DNA of 64,000 nucleotides, taken from NCBI GenBank assembly GCA_003021685.1, contig PXRO01000050.1, positions 62,001 through 126,000 of the forward strand. The letters run 5' to 3'. The notes under the pieces were generated by a model. It made no database searches, was not told the DNA's origin, and saw only the letters and a program-made list of their open reading frames with translations. Positions 53,441 through 60,411 of this stretch are shown here, one piece after another (position 1 is the stretch's first letter; each line of letters starts with the position of its first letter). Both the position numbers and the translations under genes were made by a program. This stretch comes from Halobacteriales archaeon QS_4_62_28. Its GTDB lineage: Archaea > Halobacteriota > Halobacteria > Halobacteriales > Haloarculaceae.

Positions 53441-54838
53441 CTACGACGGAGAAACGAGACGGTACACTGTGCCTGATCCGCGTTCCAGTCTCGTGGTCAA
53501 GACGTAGAGTTCGCCGTACGGATCACGAGCGAACGAGAGAATGAATTTCTGAAACGGCTCTCCACCAACAGTCGGCTGAAGCTCGACCATGGTCCAGGGC
53601 CGCTCGTCAGATGGCGATGTCGCAAACAATCGTCCTGCACGTCCACTGCCCAGGAGGTCGCCGAACACATACTTCCCCTGGAGTGCAGGAATCGTGTCAT
53701 TCTCGAAAACGTACCCGCCGATGACAGCGGCGCCGAACGTCTCGCCGTCTCGCTGGTGGGGATAGGACACGACCGGATCGATCAGTGTATCGCCGTCAGA
53801 TGTGGCACTCGGACAGGCAATCCAGTTGTTCTTGACACCGGGAAGTTTGCCAATTGCATAGCTAGCGTAGCGGTTCGAAATGCAGAGTGTTCCTTCCCGG
53901 ACGTTCCAGCCGTAGTTACCGCCCCGCTCGACGACGTTTATTTCCTCGAATTTGCTCGATCCGACATCCCCTACAAATAGCCGACCATCCGGGCCAAACG
54001 ACATCTGGTATGGGTTTCGTAACCCCCAGGCCCAGTGTTCGTCGAGTCCGTCCGTACCGACGAGTGGATTGTCGTCGGGAACAGCGTATGGTTTGCCATC
54101 TTCTCGATGATCGACATCGATACGCAGGATGCTTCCGTGGAGGTTCTCTTCGATGTCCTGGCCGTTCCCGCCCCTGTTCAGTACGTACCAGTCGGACGCG
54201 TGACCACGTCCCGCACCGTCATCGCCCGAATTACCGTCACCGAGAGCGACGTACAGGTACCCATCGGGGCCGAACGTGATCGCACCCGCATTGTGGTTCG
54301 TCCCTGGCTCTGGGAGCGAAAGAAGGACGCGCTCGGACGCCGGGTTGACGCGACGCCGGTCCTCGCTGGCGATAAACTCCGAGACGATAAACGTGTGCGA
54401 ATAGTCGTCCGGGGCGTCCGAGGACAGTGGTGCGCTATAGCGAGCGTAACACTTTCCGTTGGATTCGAATTCCGGATGCAATGCGAGGCCGAGAAAGCCC
54501 ATTTCCCACGATCCGAGTTCGGCGAGTTGGTCAGAAACATCGAGAAACGGTTCCTTCTGGAGGCCGTCTGTATCGTGGCGATAGACGACGCCGAATTTAT
54601 CGGCAATAAGACGAACCGATGGATCGTCACGCGGAAAGACCATCGCAACCGGTTGCGTCATATCCGACGCGACTGGCTCGAGTCCGACTGTCGGTCCGTC
54701 GGTGATCGAACTCATTTCAGGACTATTCAGTTCCCAGCGAGGACTTTGCAATCGCATCCCCACTGCCGTTCCCATGACAGAGGCAAGCCCTGTCCCCAGG
54801 AATTGTCGGCGAGTTATTGGTAATTCGTTAAGATCCAT
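53441..54838 (-). CDS. Exported PQQ-dependent sugar dehydrogenase-like beta-propeller
   Basis: 465 residues. The Tat signal is ITRRQFLGTGLASVMGTAVG. The body is the six-bladed soluble glucose dehydrogenase/sorbosone-dehydrogenase fold: VGLEPVASDMTQPVAMVFP, MGFLGLALHPEFESNG, TNHNAGAITFGPDGYLYVALGDGN, HWAWGLRNPYQMSFGPDGRLFVGDVG and GGNYGWN. Several calcium/PQQ-binding positions of this fold are conserved in type, but activity is unproven. It would oxidise aldoses at the cell surface if PQQ is available. Confidence 0.87.
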   Translation of the reverse strand: MDLNELPITRRQFLGTGLASVMGTAVGMRLQSPRWELNSPEMSSITDGPTVGLEPVASDMTQPVAMVFPRDDPSVRLIADKFGVVYRHDTDGLQKEPFLDVSDQLAELGSWEMGFLGLALHPEFESNGKCYARYSAPLSSDAPDDYSHTFIVSEFIASEDRRRVNPASERVLLSLPEPGTNHNAGAITFGPDGYLYVALGDGNSGDDGAGRGHASDWYVLNRGGNGQDIEENLHGSILRIDVDHREDGKPYAVPDDNPLVGTDGLDEHWAWGLRNPYQMSFGPDGRLFVGDVGSSKFEEINVVERGGNYGWNVREGTLCISNRYASYAIGKLPGVKNNWIACPSATSDGDTLIDPVVSYPHQRDGETFGAAVIGGYVFENDTIPALQGKYVFGDLLGSGRAGRLFATSPSDERPWTMVELQPTVGGEPFQKFILSFARDPYGELYVLTTRLERGSGTVYRLVSPS

Positions 54839-55075
54839 TCAACGGTGTTTTGCCATCGATATCACTGTCATTGATTGCAAATACAATAGATGTTGTCGTG
54901 ACGCACTGCCACCTATTAGGATGTCTTATGGCTACTAACATATAATTGTTCCCAGGTATACTACGAAGGAGCGATTAACAAAATTTCTATATTATTACTT
55001 ATTGATATTCTATATGCAAACAAGAAAGAAACGTCTGACAAAGACTTATGTCATTGTTAACAAAGTCATAGTTAT
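54839..55075. other. AT-rich divergent spacer
   Basis: A 237-bp region, very AT-rich (for example TATTATTACTTATTGATATTC), with no gene. It carries the promoters of the sugar dehydrogenase and HalOD1 genes. Confidence 0.5.
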
Positions 55076-55333
55076 ATGGGAATGATTACGAGCAAGTCGT
55101 CGTCAGCGTTCGATGAAAACGTCGCTCCGAGTACAGCCGTCGTTCAGGCGATCAGCGAGACGACAGGGATAGACGTTTTGGACCTGCCTCCGCTGAACAA
55201 CGTGATCGATCCCGATTCGCTGGACGGGTTGTTCTCAGGTCGTGACACCATCGGGAGCGTCAACTTCGAGTACGCGGGCCATCACATAACTGTCCACGCG
55301 GATCGAACGGTCGACATCTCCGAATCAGTGTAG
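55076..55333 (+). CDS. HalOD1-domain protein
   Basis: 85 residues: an N-terminal polar segment, then TAVVQAISETTGIDVLDLPPLNNVIDPDSLDGLF and FEYAGHHITVHADRTVDI, the HalOD1 pattern. It is a paralogue of the protein at 51807-52109. Function unknown; such single-domain proteins may act with receiver-domain partners. Confidence 0.82.
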   Translation: MGMITSKSSSAFDENVAPSTAVVQAISETTGIDVLDLPPLNNVIDPDSLDGLFSGRDTIGSVNFEYAGHHITVHADRTVDISESV

Positions 55334-55408
55334 ACGGGGCTGTTTCCGGTGCCAGCAGGCTGACTATCGTCCCACAAATTTAGGCCGTTGAATCGACAAT
55401 TCAGCCGA

Positions 55409-55888
55409 TCAGGTCGCGCCCTCGACAACCTCGATGATCGCGTCGTAGTCGGGTTCGTTCGTCGGATCTTCGGCTACCCACTGGTAGGTGACAGTGCCCT
55501 CGTCGTCGATGACGAAGACTGCGCGGTTAGCGATGCCATAGAGTCCGAGGTCCGGGATGTCCATCTCTAGATCGTACTTTCGGATGGCGTCGCCGGCCAT
55601 GTCACTCACGAGGTCGAACTCGATGCCGTGTTCCTCGCGGAACGCGTCCTGTGAGAACGGCGAGTCGGCACTAATTCCGAAGAGGGTACCACCGGCGGCC
55701 TGGAGGTCGCCGAGATGCGCTTGCAGGGCGATCATCTCGTTGGAACAGGGCGGTGTGAACGCGCCCGGAAAGAACGCCAGGACGACAGGACCGTCGCCGA
55801 TATGATCTGCGAGGTCGAACGATTCGTGGTCACTCGTGCCGACGGTCGCGGTGAAGACTGGTGCGGTGTCTCCGTTGGATATCATCAC
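55409..55888 (-). CDS. Peroxiredoxin (AhpC/TSA-Bcp family)
   Basis: 159 residues. The peroxidatic cysteine is C48 in FFPGAFTPPCSNEM, and the conserved block GISADSPFSQDAFREEHGI follows. No obvious second resolving cysteine is present, so it is probably of the 1-Cys type. It reduces hydrogen peroxide or organic peroxides using a thiol reductant. Confidence 0.9.
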   Translation of the reverse strand: MMISNGDTAPVFTATVGTSDHESFDLADHIGDGPVVLAFFPGAFTPPCSNEMIALQAHLGDLQAAGGTLFGISADSPFSQDAFREEHGIEFDLVSDMAGDAIRKYDLEMDIPDLGLYGIANRAVFVIDDEGTVTYQWVAEDPTNEPDYDAIIEVVEGAT

Positions 55889-55974
55889 TCCAATCTTTTG
55901 CCCGTCTCGCTCATAAAGTCGTTCCCTAATAGTTCTCCAGTTCCGGGAGGCAGCCGAACTCGTTCGGGAGTCTG

Positions 55975-56217
55975 CTAGAACGTGTAGTCGTCACCACCCT
56001 CGTCGCGGGCCGCAGGGTCGGTCTGGTCGGCCATGTTCTGCTCGAAGATGTCTTCGCCCGGTTCCTGTGTCGTCTCTTCGGCGGGACCGTATGCCGAAAC
56101 ACCCATCGAGAGCAGCTCTTCGAAGGCCTGCTCGCGATTGAGAAACTCGCCGGCTTCGACGAGACGGTCGATTTCGGTGATGACCCGGTCCGGGAGGTCG
56201 ACGTTTGTCTTTGCCAT
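55975..56217 (-). CDS. Ribbon-helix-helix protein
   Basis: 80 residues. MAKTNVDLPDRVITEIDRLVEAGEFLNREQAFEELLSMGV is a CopG-type ribbon-helix-helix domain, and the acidic C-terminal tail (EEGDDYTF type) is disordered. Many haloarchaeal RHH proteins are small DNA-binding regulators. The ATG at 56217 is used; the track ORF adds 20 codons that do not fit the fold. Confidence 0.82.
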   Translation of the reverse strand: MAKTNVDLPDRVITEIDRLVEAGEFLNREQAFEELLSMGVSAYGPAEETTQEPGEDIFEQNMADQTDPAARDEGGDDYTF

Positions 56218-56320
56218 GTCGACACCTCTAGATGGTATCACCGTTAACGTTACGCTCCCCACAGTCCACTGGAGCAAAACGTTCGGAGTAGGCAGACAAA
56301 CCGTTTGCTGATGAGTTCAT

Positions 56321-57013
56321 TCAAGTCGTGTTGGTTCGGATTTGCTGGATGTGCTCTACGAACGCGAGAAAGTTATCGAACAGCTGTTTGACTTCGCAAG
56401 CGGCCTCGTAGTTCTCGGCGGTAATGCCGTCCAGAACGGATTGAATGCGGTCTTCGGGGAGCCGATCTTTCCCGCTCGTGACCGCTCTCGCGGTCGCCAT
56501 GTCGTACTCAGGGTGGAACTGTACTGCAAAGACACGGCCCTTGCGGAAGCCGTGGATACCGTACTCGTTTCTGGCGAAGACAGTCGCACCGGGTGGCTCC
56601 TCGACTACGTGGTCGGAGTGGGTCGTGAAGACGGTCATTCGTTCGTCGATCCCATCGAGCAGTCTATTTTCTCCGTCGTGTTCGACAGTCCGGTAGCCGA
56701 TCTCGTACTCACCCATGCCCTCGACGCGACCCCCCATGACGTCTGCCAGCAACTGGTGGCCATAACAGACCCCCAGTGCTGGCAGCCCTGCTCGGACCGC
56801 GTCACCGACCCAGGTCTTCAACTGGCCGATCCACTCCCGGTCCCAGTAGACGGACGCCCACGACCCTGTCACGACGAACCCGTCGAAACGGAGGTCCCCT
56901 GGTAACTCGCCAGAGGGGCAGTGAAACACGTCCAGATCGGCGTCGAGTTCTCGCCTGAAATTTTCCCGCGTGTTTTCGGCTTTCTGGGCCGCGTTCAGGA
57001 GAGCAAGACGCAT
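56321..57013 (-). CDS. Class I glutamine amidotransferase-like protein
   Basis: 230 residues of the GATase fold. The catalytic Cys is C83 in ALGVCYGHQLLADVMGG, and the His-Glu pair lies in FAVQFHPEYDMATA. The missing synthase domain means it is stand-alone, as in GMP-synthase-like or gamma-glutamyl hydrolase subfamilies. It starts at 57013 (MRLALLNAAQ). It lies 63 bp downstream of the glutamate-cysteine ligase gene on the same strand, so the two may share a transcript. Confidence 0.85.
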   Translation of the reverse strand: MRLALLNAAQKAENTRENFRRELDADLDVFHCPSGELPGDLRFDGFVVTGSWASVYWDREWIGQLKTWVGDAVRAGLPALGVCYGHQLLADVMGGRVEGMGEYEIGYRTVEHDGENRLLDGIDERMTVFTTHSDHVVEEPPGATVFARNEYGIHGFRKGRVFAVQFHPEYDMATARAVTSGKDRLPEDRIQSVLDGITAENYEAACEVKQLFDNFLAFVEHIQQIRTNTT

Positions 57014-57076
57014 ATTTGATGTTCTTACCACCGGGCAAAGTGACCGTCAGTCGCGTCATTATTTGCCATGGTGCAG

Positions 57077-58222
57077 TCAGTCTGCGCTGATCGATCTGGC
57101 CCTGTTGATATCTTTTTCGAGGCGGTCTGCGTACGTCAACCGGATCTCTCTGGCGCGCTCTGGCGACAATCCCTCACACGCTTCGAACTCGTGGCTCAGT
57201 GGTGCGAATGCCGACACGTCGAACCCCATTCGGTCCAGATACGAACGGACTGCGGGTGACGACAGGCCAGTCCGTATTCCGGACTGGACGTGCTGCTGGA
57301 CGACATCGAACTCCGGCAAGACGATTGCCTCGTCGGTCACACCGCCGGTCTCGCCCTCGATGTATACGTCAGTGCCGTCGATCCGCTCCATGATTTCGCT
57401 CAGTTGGTCGGCCAGTTCCAGCACCTGATTCGGAAGCGCTGTGTCGGGCGAACGCCACTCGACGGTCGAGAATTCTTCCCGGAGTTTGACCGGTGTCCAG
57501 ACCGCACTCTCGGGACTGAAGCACGACTCGACTTCCTTTCGATCAAACCCGGCAACGATCGCTCCGGTCACGAACTCCTCGTACCGTTGCTGGAGATGAG
57601 TGGCCCACTCCTCAGTGTCCTCTACGTAGGGCCACAACTGTCCCTGGTGGGGGAGACTCTCGTAGGCTTTCCACCGGTAGATCTCCGAGCGCGCACCGGC
57701 GGCGATGTGTGACCCCTGGAAGTACGGCGAGGAGTTGACAAGCGCCAGTGCGGGATCGAGCGCTGTCAGTGTGTTGAGCTGGTCGATTTCCCGACCGGGT
57801 TGTTGCTCGAAGTGGATGTGTGTGCCCGCACAGTGGCGCACGCACTCGAACTCGTCGCCGACGACGCGCTCCTGAATCCGGGTGCGTTCGTGGGGCAGGT
57901 CCTCGATGTCACTCCCGCACAGCGGTGTCGCCAGCGGGACCAGGCTCTTTCCCTCGCTTTCGGCCGCGGCGAGAACGCGACCGATCCTGTCGTACAGTTG
58001 CTCGCGCAGTTGGGCTGTGGTCTCACAGGGAGAGGTCTTGATTTCTAGCAGTGGCTTGACGAACTCCCGTTCGACACCTGGCGAGGCATCGACCAGTGTG
58101 CCGGGCTCTGTGAGTTGGCCCGTATCGTCAATCACCCAGTACTCTACTTCGATACTGCGTCTGAGCGGTCTATTTCCGGCCCTAGGGTGCGACGACCGTC
58201 CCGGATCGATTGATCCAGTCAT
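57077..58222 (-). CDS. gshA: Glutamate-cysteine ligase (GCS2 family)
   Basis: 381 residues. SIEVEYWVIDDTGQL is the family N-terminus. VRHCAGTHIHFEQQPGREI, SSPYFQGSHIAAGARSEIYRW and FSTVEWRSPDTAL are ATP-grasp/GCS2 blocks. It forms gamma-glutamylcysteine, the main low-molecular-weight thiol of haloarchaea (established for Haloferax GshA). The following genes encode thiol-handling proteins elsewhere in the window (glutaredoxin-like, GGCT-like). A carboxylate-amine ligase of unknown substrate is the main alternative. Confidence 0.8.
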   Translation of the reverse strand: MTGSIDPGRSSHPRAGNRPLRRSIEVEYWVIDDTGQLTEPGTLVDASPGVEREFVKPLLEIKTSPCETTAQLREQLYDRIGRVLAAAESEGKSLVPLATPLCGSDIEDLPHERTRIQERVVGDEFECVRHCAGTHIHFEQQPGREIDQLNTLTALDPALALVNSSPYFQGSHIAAGARSEIYRWKAYESLPHQGQLWPYVEDTEEWATHLQQRYEEFVTGAIVAGFDRKEVESCFSPESAVWTPVKLREEFSTVEWRSPDTALPNQVLELADQLSEIMERIDGTDVYIEGETGGVTDEAIVLPEFDVVQQHVQSGIRTGLSSPAVRSYLDRMGFDVSAFAPLSHEFEACEGLSPERAREIRLTYADRLEKDINRARSISAD

Positions 58223-58468
58223 CCCTCGTCACAGAATCCGCTGATTTTCTTCCCGATTGGCTCTCGGGGGGATTCTGACTGATACCACTCTCCCAGTTCG
58301 ATTTCACTGTAACGCGAATTTAGCATGGACAGACTAACGGAACATCCACATTTAAATAAGTCCTTTGTGCATATGTCTTTCAAGGTCCTAATATACTACA
58401 CGAACAAGGCTAAATTGGCCAAATAATATTTTGGACAGTCAATAATTGCTGGCACTATCAGTCTGAGC

Positions 58469-58488
58469 TGGGACCGAGAGGACTCGAA
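58469..58488 (-). repeat. tRNA 3'-end-like fragment
   Basis: The minus strand reads TTCGAGTCCTCTCGGTCCCA, the shape of a T-loop, T-stem half, acceptor half and discriminator A. The rest of a tRNA is not present upstream (the paired T-stem strand is missing). It may be an attachment-site scar from an element targeting another tRNA gene. Confidence 0.45.
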
Positions 58489-58555
58489 TCCCAACGCGGC
58501 GGGCTGTCTCACGAAATCGTGCAGGAACACAGCCGGTCGTATCACTGGCATCCAT

Positions 58556-58595
58556 CCGACAGTATCGTACACGACGGGTCGACAGCCGACAGTAT
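58556..58595 (-). repeat. Two reversed ends of repeat family A
   Basis: CCGACAGTATC at 58556-58566 and GACAGCCGACAGTAT at 58581-58595 are both the minus-strand ATACTGTCGGCTGTC end of family A. The second copy overlaps the dinB TATA box. Confidence 0.7.
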
Positions 58596-58598
58596 AAG
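58591..58598 (+). promoter_or_regulatory. TATA box of dinB
   Basis: AGTATAAG is 26-33 nt upstream of the ATG at 58624 and is partly supplied by a family A repeat. Confidence 0.55.
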
Positions 58599-58623
58599 AG
58601 GCTCCGCCAGTGTAACTCTCGGC

Positions 58624-59907
58624 ATGGACGGGGCACGGTTGCCGGGGACCAGCACCGACGACGCCGACCAGATCGTTGCCCACGTCGATATGGACTGTTT
58701 CTACGCGGCCTGTGAACGGCTTCGCGAGCCAGCCCTCGAGGGTGAGCCACTGGTCGTCGGTATGGGGTTCCAACCGGGCAAGCGTCACGGTGCAGTGGCG
58801 ACTGCGAGTTACGAGGCCCGCAAGTACGGCGTCGACAGCGCGATGGCGATCACCGAGGCCCTCGAACGACTGCCACGGAAGATCGATGCCGTCGACGACC
58901 CCGACCTGGACGTGGCCGAGGCCGGCTACTACCGGCCCGTCGACATGGCGTTCTACGAGTCCGTCAGCGAGGACGCTCGCTCGATCCTCCACGACAGGGC
59001 CGACGTGGTCCGTGAAGTCAGCATCGACGAGGCATACCTGGACGTCACCGGAGAGACGGAGTGGGAGTCGGCCCGGCAGTGGGCCCGGTCGCTGAAAGAC
59101 CGGATCGAGGACTCGGTCGGCGTCACTGCGAGCGTGGGCGTCGCGCCGACGATGAGCGCCGCCAAGGTCGCCAGCGACCACGACAAACCGGACGGCCTCG
59201 TGGTCATCGAACCCGGCGAGGTTCGATCCTTCTTCGCCGACCTGCCCGTCGAGAAAGTCCACGGCGTCGGCCCGGTGACGGCCGCCGAACTCGGCGACCT
59301 GAGCATCGAGACGGCAGGCGACCTGGCGGCGGCCGATCCAGACGTACTCGAAGACCGCTTTGGCGAGCGTGGCCTCGAAATCTACCGTTACGCGCGCGGT
59401 GAGGACAGTCGTGAAGTCACGCCCCGTGGTCGGCCAAAGAGCCTTTCTCGGGAGTCCGCCTTTACCGAAGCGACGAGCGAGCGCAGTGAGATCGCCGACC
59501 GCGTGCGGTCACTCGCATCCTCGGTCGCCGACCGGGCCCGGTCGAAAGACGCACTCTACCAGACGATCAGTATCAAGGTGGTCACGCCACCGTTCGATGT
59601 ATACACGCGCGCTCGCTCTCTTCCAGGGCCGATAGACAGGCCCGCCCTCGTCGAGGATGTGGCCCTGGAACTGCTGACGGAGTTCGACGACGAGCGGGTC
59701 CGGAAAGTCGGCGTCCGGGTGTCGAACCTCTCGTTTACCGAGGGCGAGCAGGCCAGTCTCAGTGGGTTCGAGTTAGACCCGAACGATTCGAACGCTCTCG
59801 AACCGCCCGAGGGACAGTCGACACTCGCAGCGACCGAGTGGGGCGACGACGGCGACGACGAGCGAGCAGACCTGTCGGCGGGTCAGACGACCCTCGACGA
59901 GTTCTAG
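58624..59907 (+). CDS. dinB: DNA polymerase IV (Y family)
   Basis: 427 residues. The catalytic carboxylates lie in VAHVDMDCFYAACE and in VSIDEAYLDVT; the little-finger domain follows (RVRKVGVRVSNLSF). The C-terminal QTTLDEF is a PCNA-interacting (PIP) motif. It performs translesion synthesis and lesion tolerance. The ATG at 58624 (MDGARLPG) is preferred over the track start 35 codons upstream. An acidic, poorly conserved stretch of about 40 residues lies before the PIP box. Confidence 0.94.
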   Translation: MDGARLPGTSTDDADQIVAHVDMDCFYAACERLREPALEGEPLVVGMGFQPGKRHGAVATASYEARKYGVDSAMAITEALERLPRKIDAVDDPDLDVAEAGYYRPVDMAFYESVSEDARSILHDRADVVREVSIDEAYLDVTGETEWESARQWARSLKDRIEDSVGVTASVGVAPTMSAAKVASDHDKPDGLVVIEPGEVRSFFADLPVEKVHGVGPVTAAELGDLSIETAGDLAAADPDVLEDRFGERGLEIYRYARGEDSREVTPRGRPKSLSRESAFTEATSERSEIADRVRSLASSVADRARSKDALYQTISIKVVTPPFDVYTRARSLPGPIDRPALVEDVALELLTEFDDERVRKVGVRVSNLSFTEGEQASLSGFELDPNDSNALEPPEGQSTLAATEWGDDGDDERADLSAGQTTLDEF

Positions 59908-60251
59908 GCGACGCCGCTTTCTAAGTTCTCCAGTAGTTTCCCCACGAACATGCCCGCGCGCGGGGAGAGCTCTTGTTCGCCGCTTGCATCGACGGGATAG
60001 GCCGCCAGCGTTTCGACGAAGCGCTCGCTGTGGGTCATCGCCTGGAGCATGTCGACCACGTCGACCACCAGTCCCTCGTCGGCGGTGTCCATCTCCGGAT
60101 GGCGCTCCTTGTAGGCATCAGAGTAGCTAATAGTCCACGCCGGCCCGCCGACGGCGTCGAGGACTGTCTCTAAGGGTGCCACTTCGAGTCGGTCCTCGCC
60201 GGTCCCGACGTACACCGTCCCGCCTTCGACGATTGTCCGGTAGCGTGTCAT
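59904..60251 (-). CDS. Conserved haloarchaeal hypothetical protein
   Basis: 115 residues: MTRYRTIVEGGTVYVGTGEDRLEVAPLETVLDAVGG and an acidic helical remainder. No family is recognised and there are no membrane segments. The track ORF extends to 60722 into the HerA gene, which is a shadow; the ATG at 60251 is supported by the conserved look of the N-terminus. Its stop overlaps the dinB stop region by 4 nt (convergent). Confidence 0.75.
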   Translation of the reverse strand: MTRYRTIVEGGTVYVGTGEDRLEVAPLETVLDAVGGPAWTISYSDAYKERHPEMDTADEGLVVDVVDMLQAMTHSERFVETLAAYPVDASGEQELSPRAGMFVGKLLENLESGVA

Positions 60252-60411
60252 CGCGTGGTTATCGTACCAGATGTGAGTCTCGCGTAAAGATGTTCCCACG
60301 ACACAGGACAGTAGTACGAGAACCGAATCACTTCGATAGAGCCTGTTCGGCGGGTGACAGGCGTCTGACGGAGAGTTATGGGCTGGCAGGGACTGATATA
60401 TCTCAACGCGC

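Larger units (their letters stand above)
58223..58623. other. Intergenic region upstream of dinB
   Basis: A 401-bp spacer. It holds an AT-rich block, a 20-nt tRNA 3'-end-like sequence (58469-58488) and two reversed family A ends (58556-58595). The track ORF for dinB extends through part of it (58519), but that extension is translated repeat DNA. Confidence 0.55.

Noticed and set aside
58223-58623. Possible complete tRNA gene upstream of dinB
   Set aside because: Only the 3' half of a T arm and acceptor stem can be read; D arm, anticodon arm and the 5' acceptor strand are missing.
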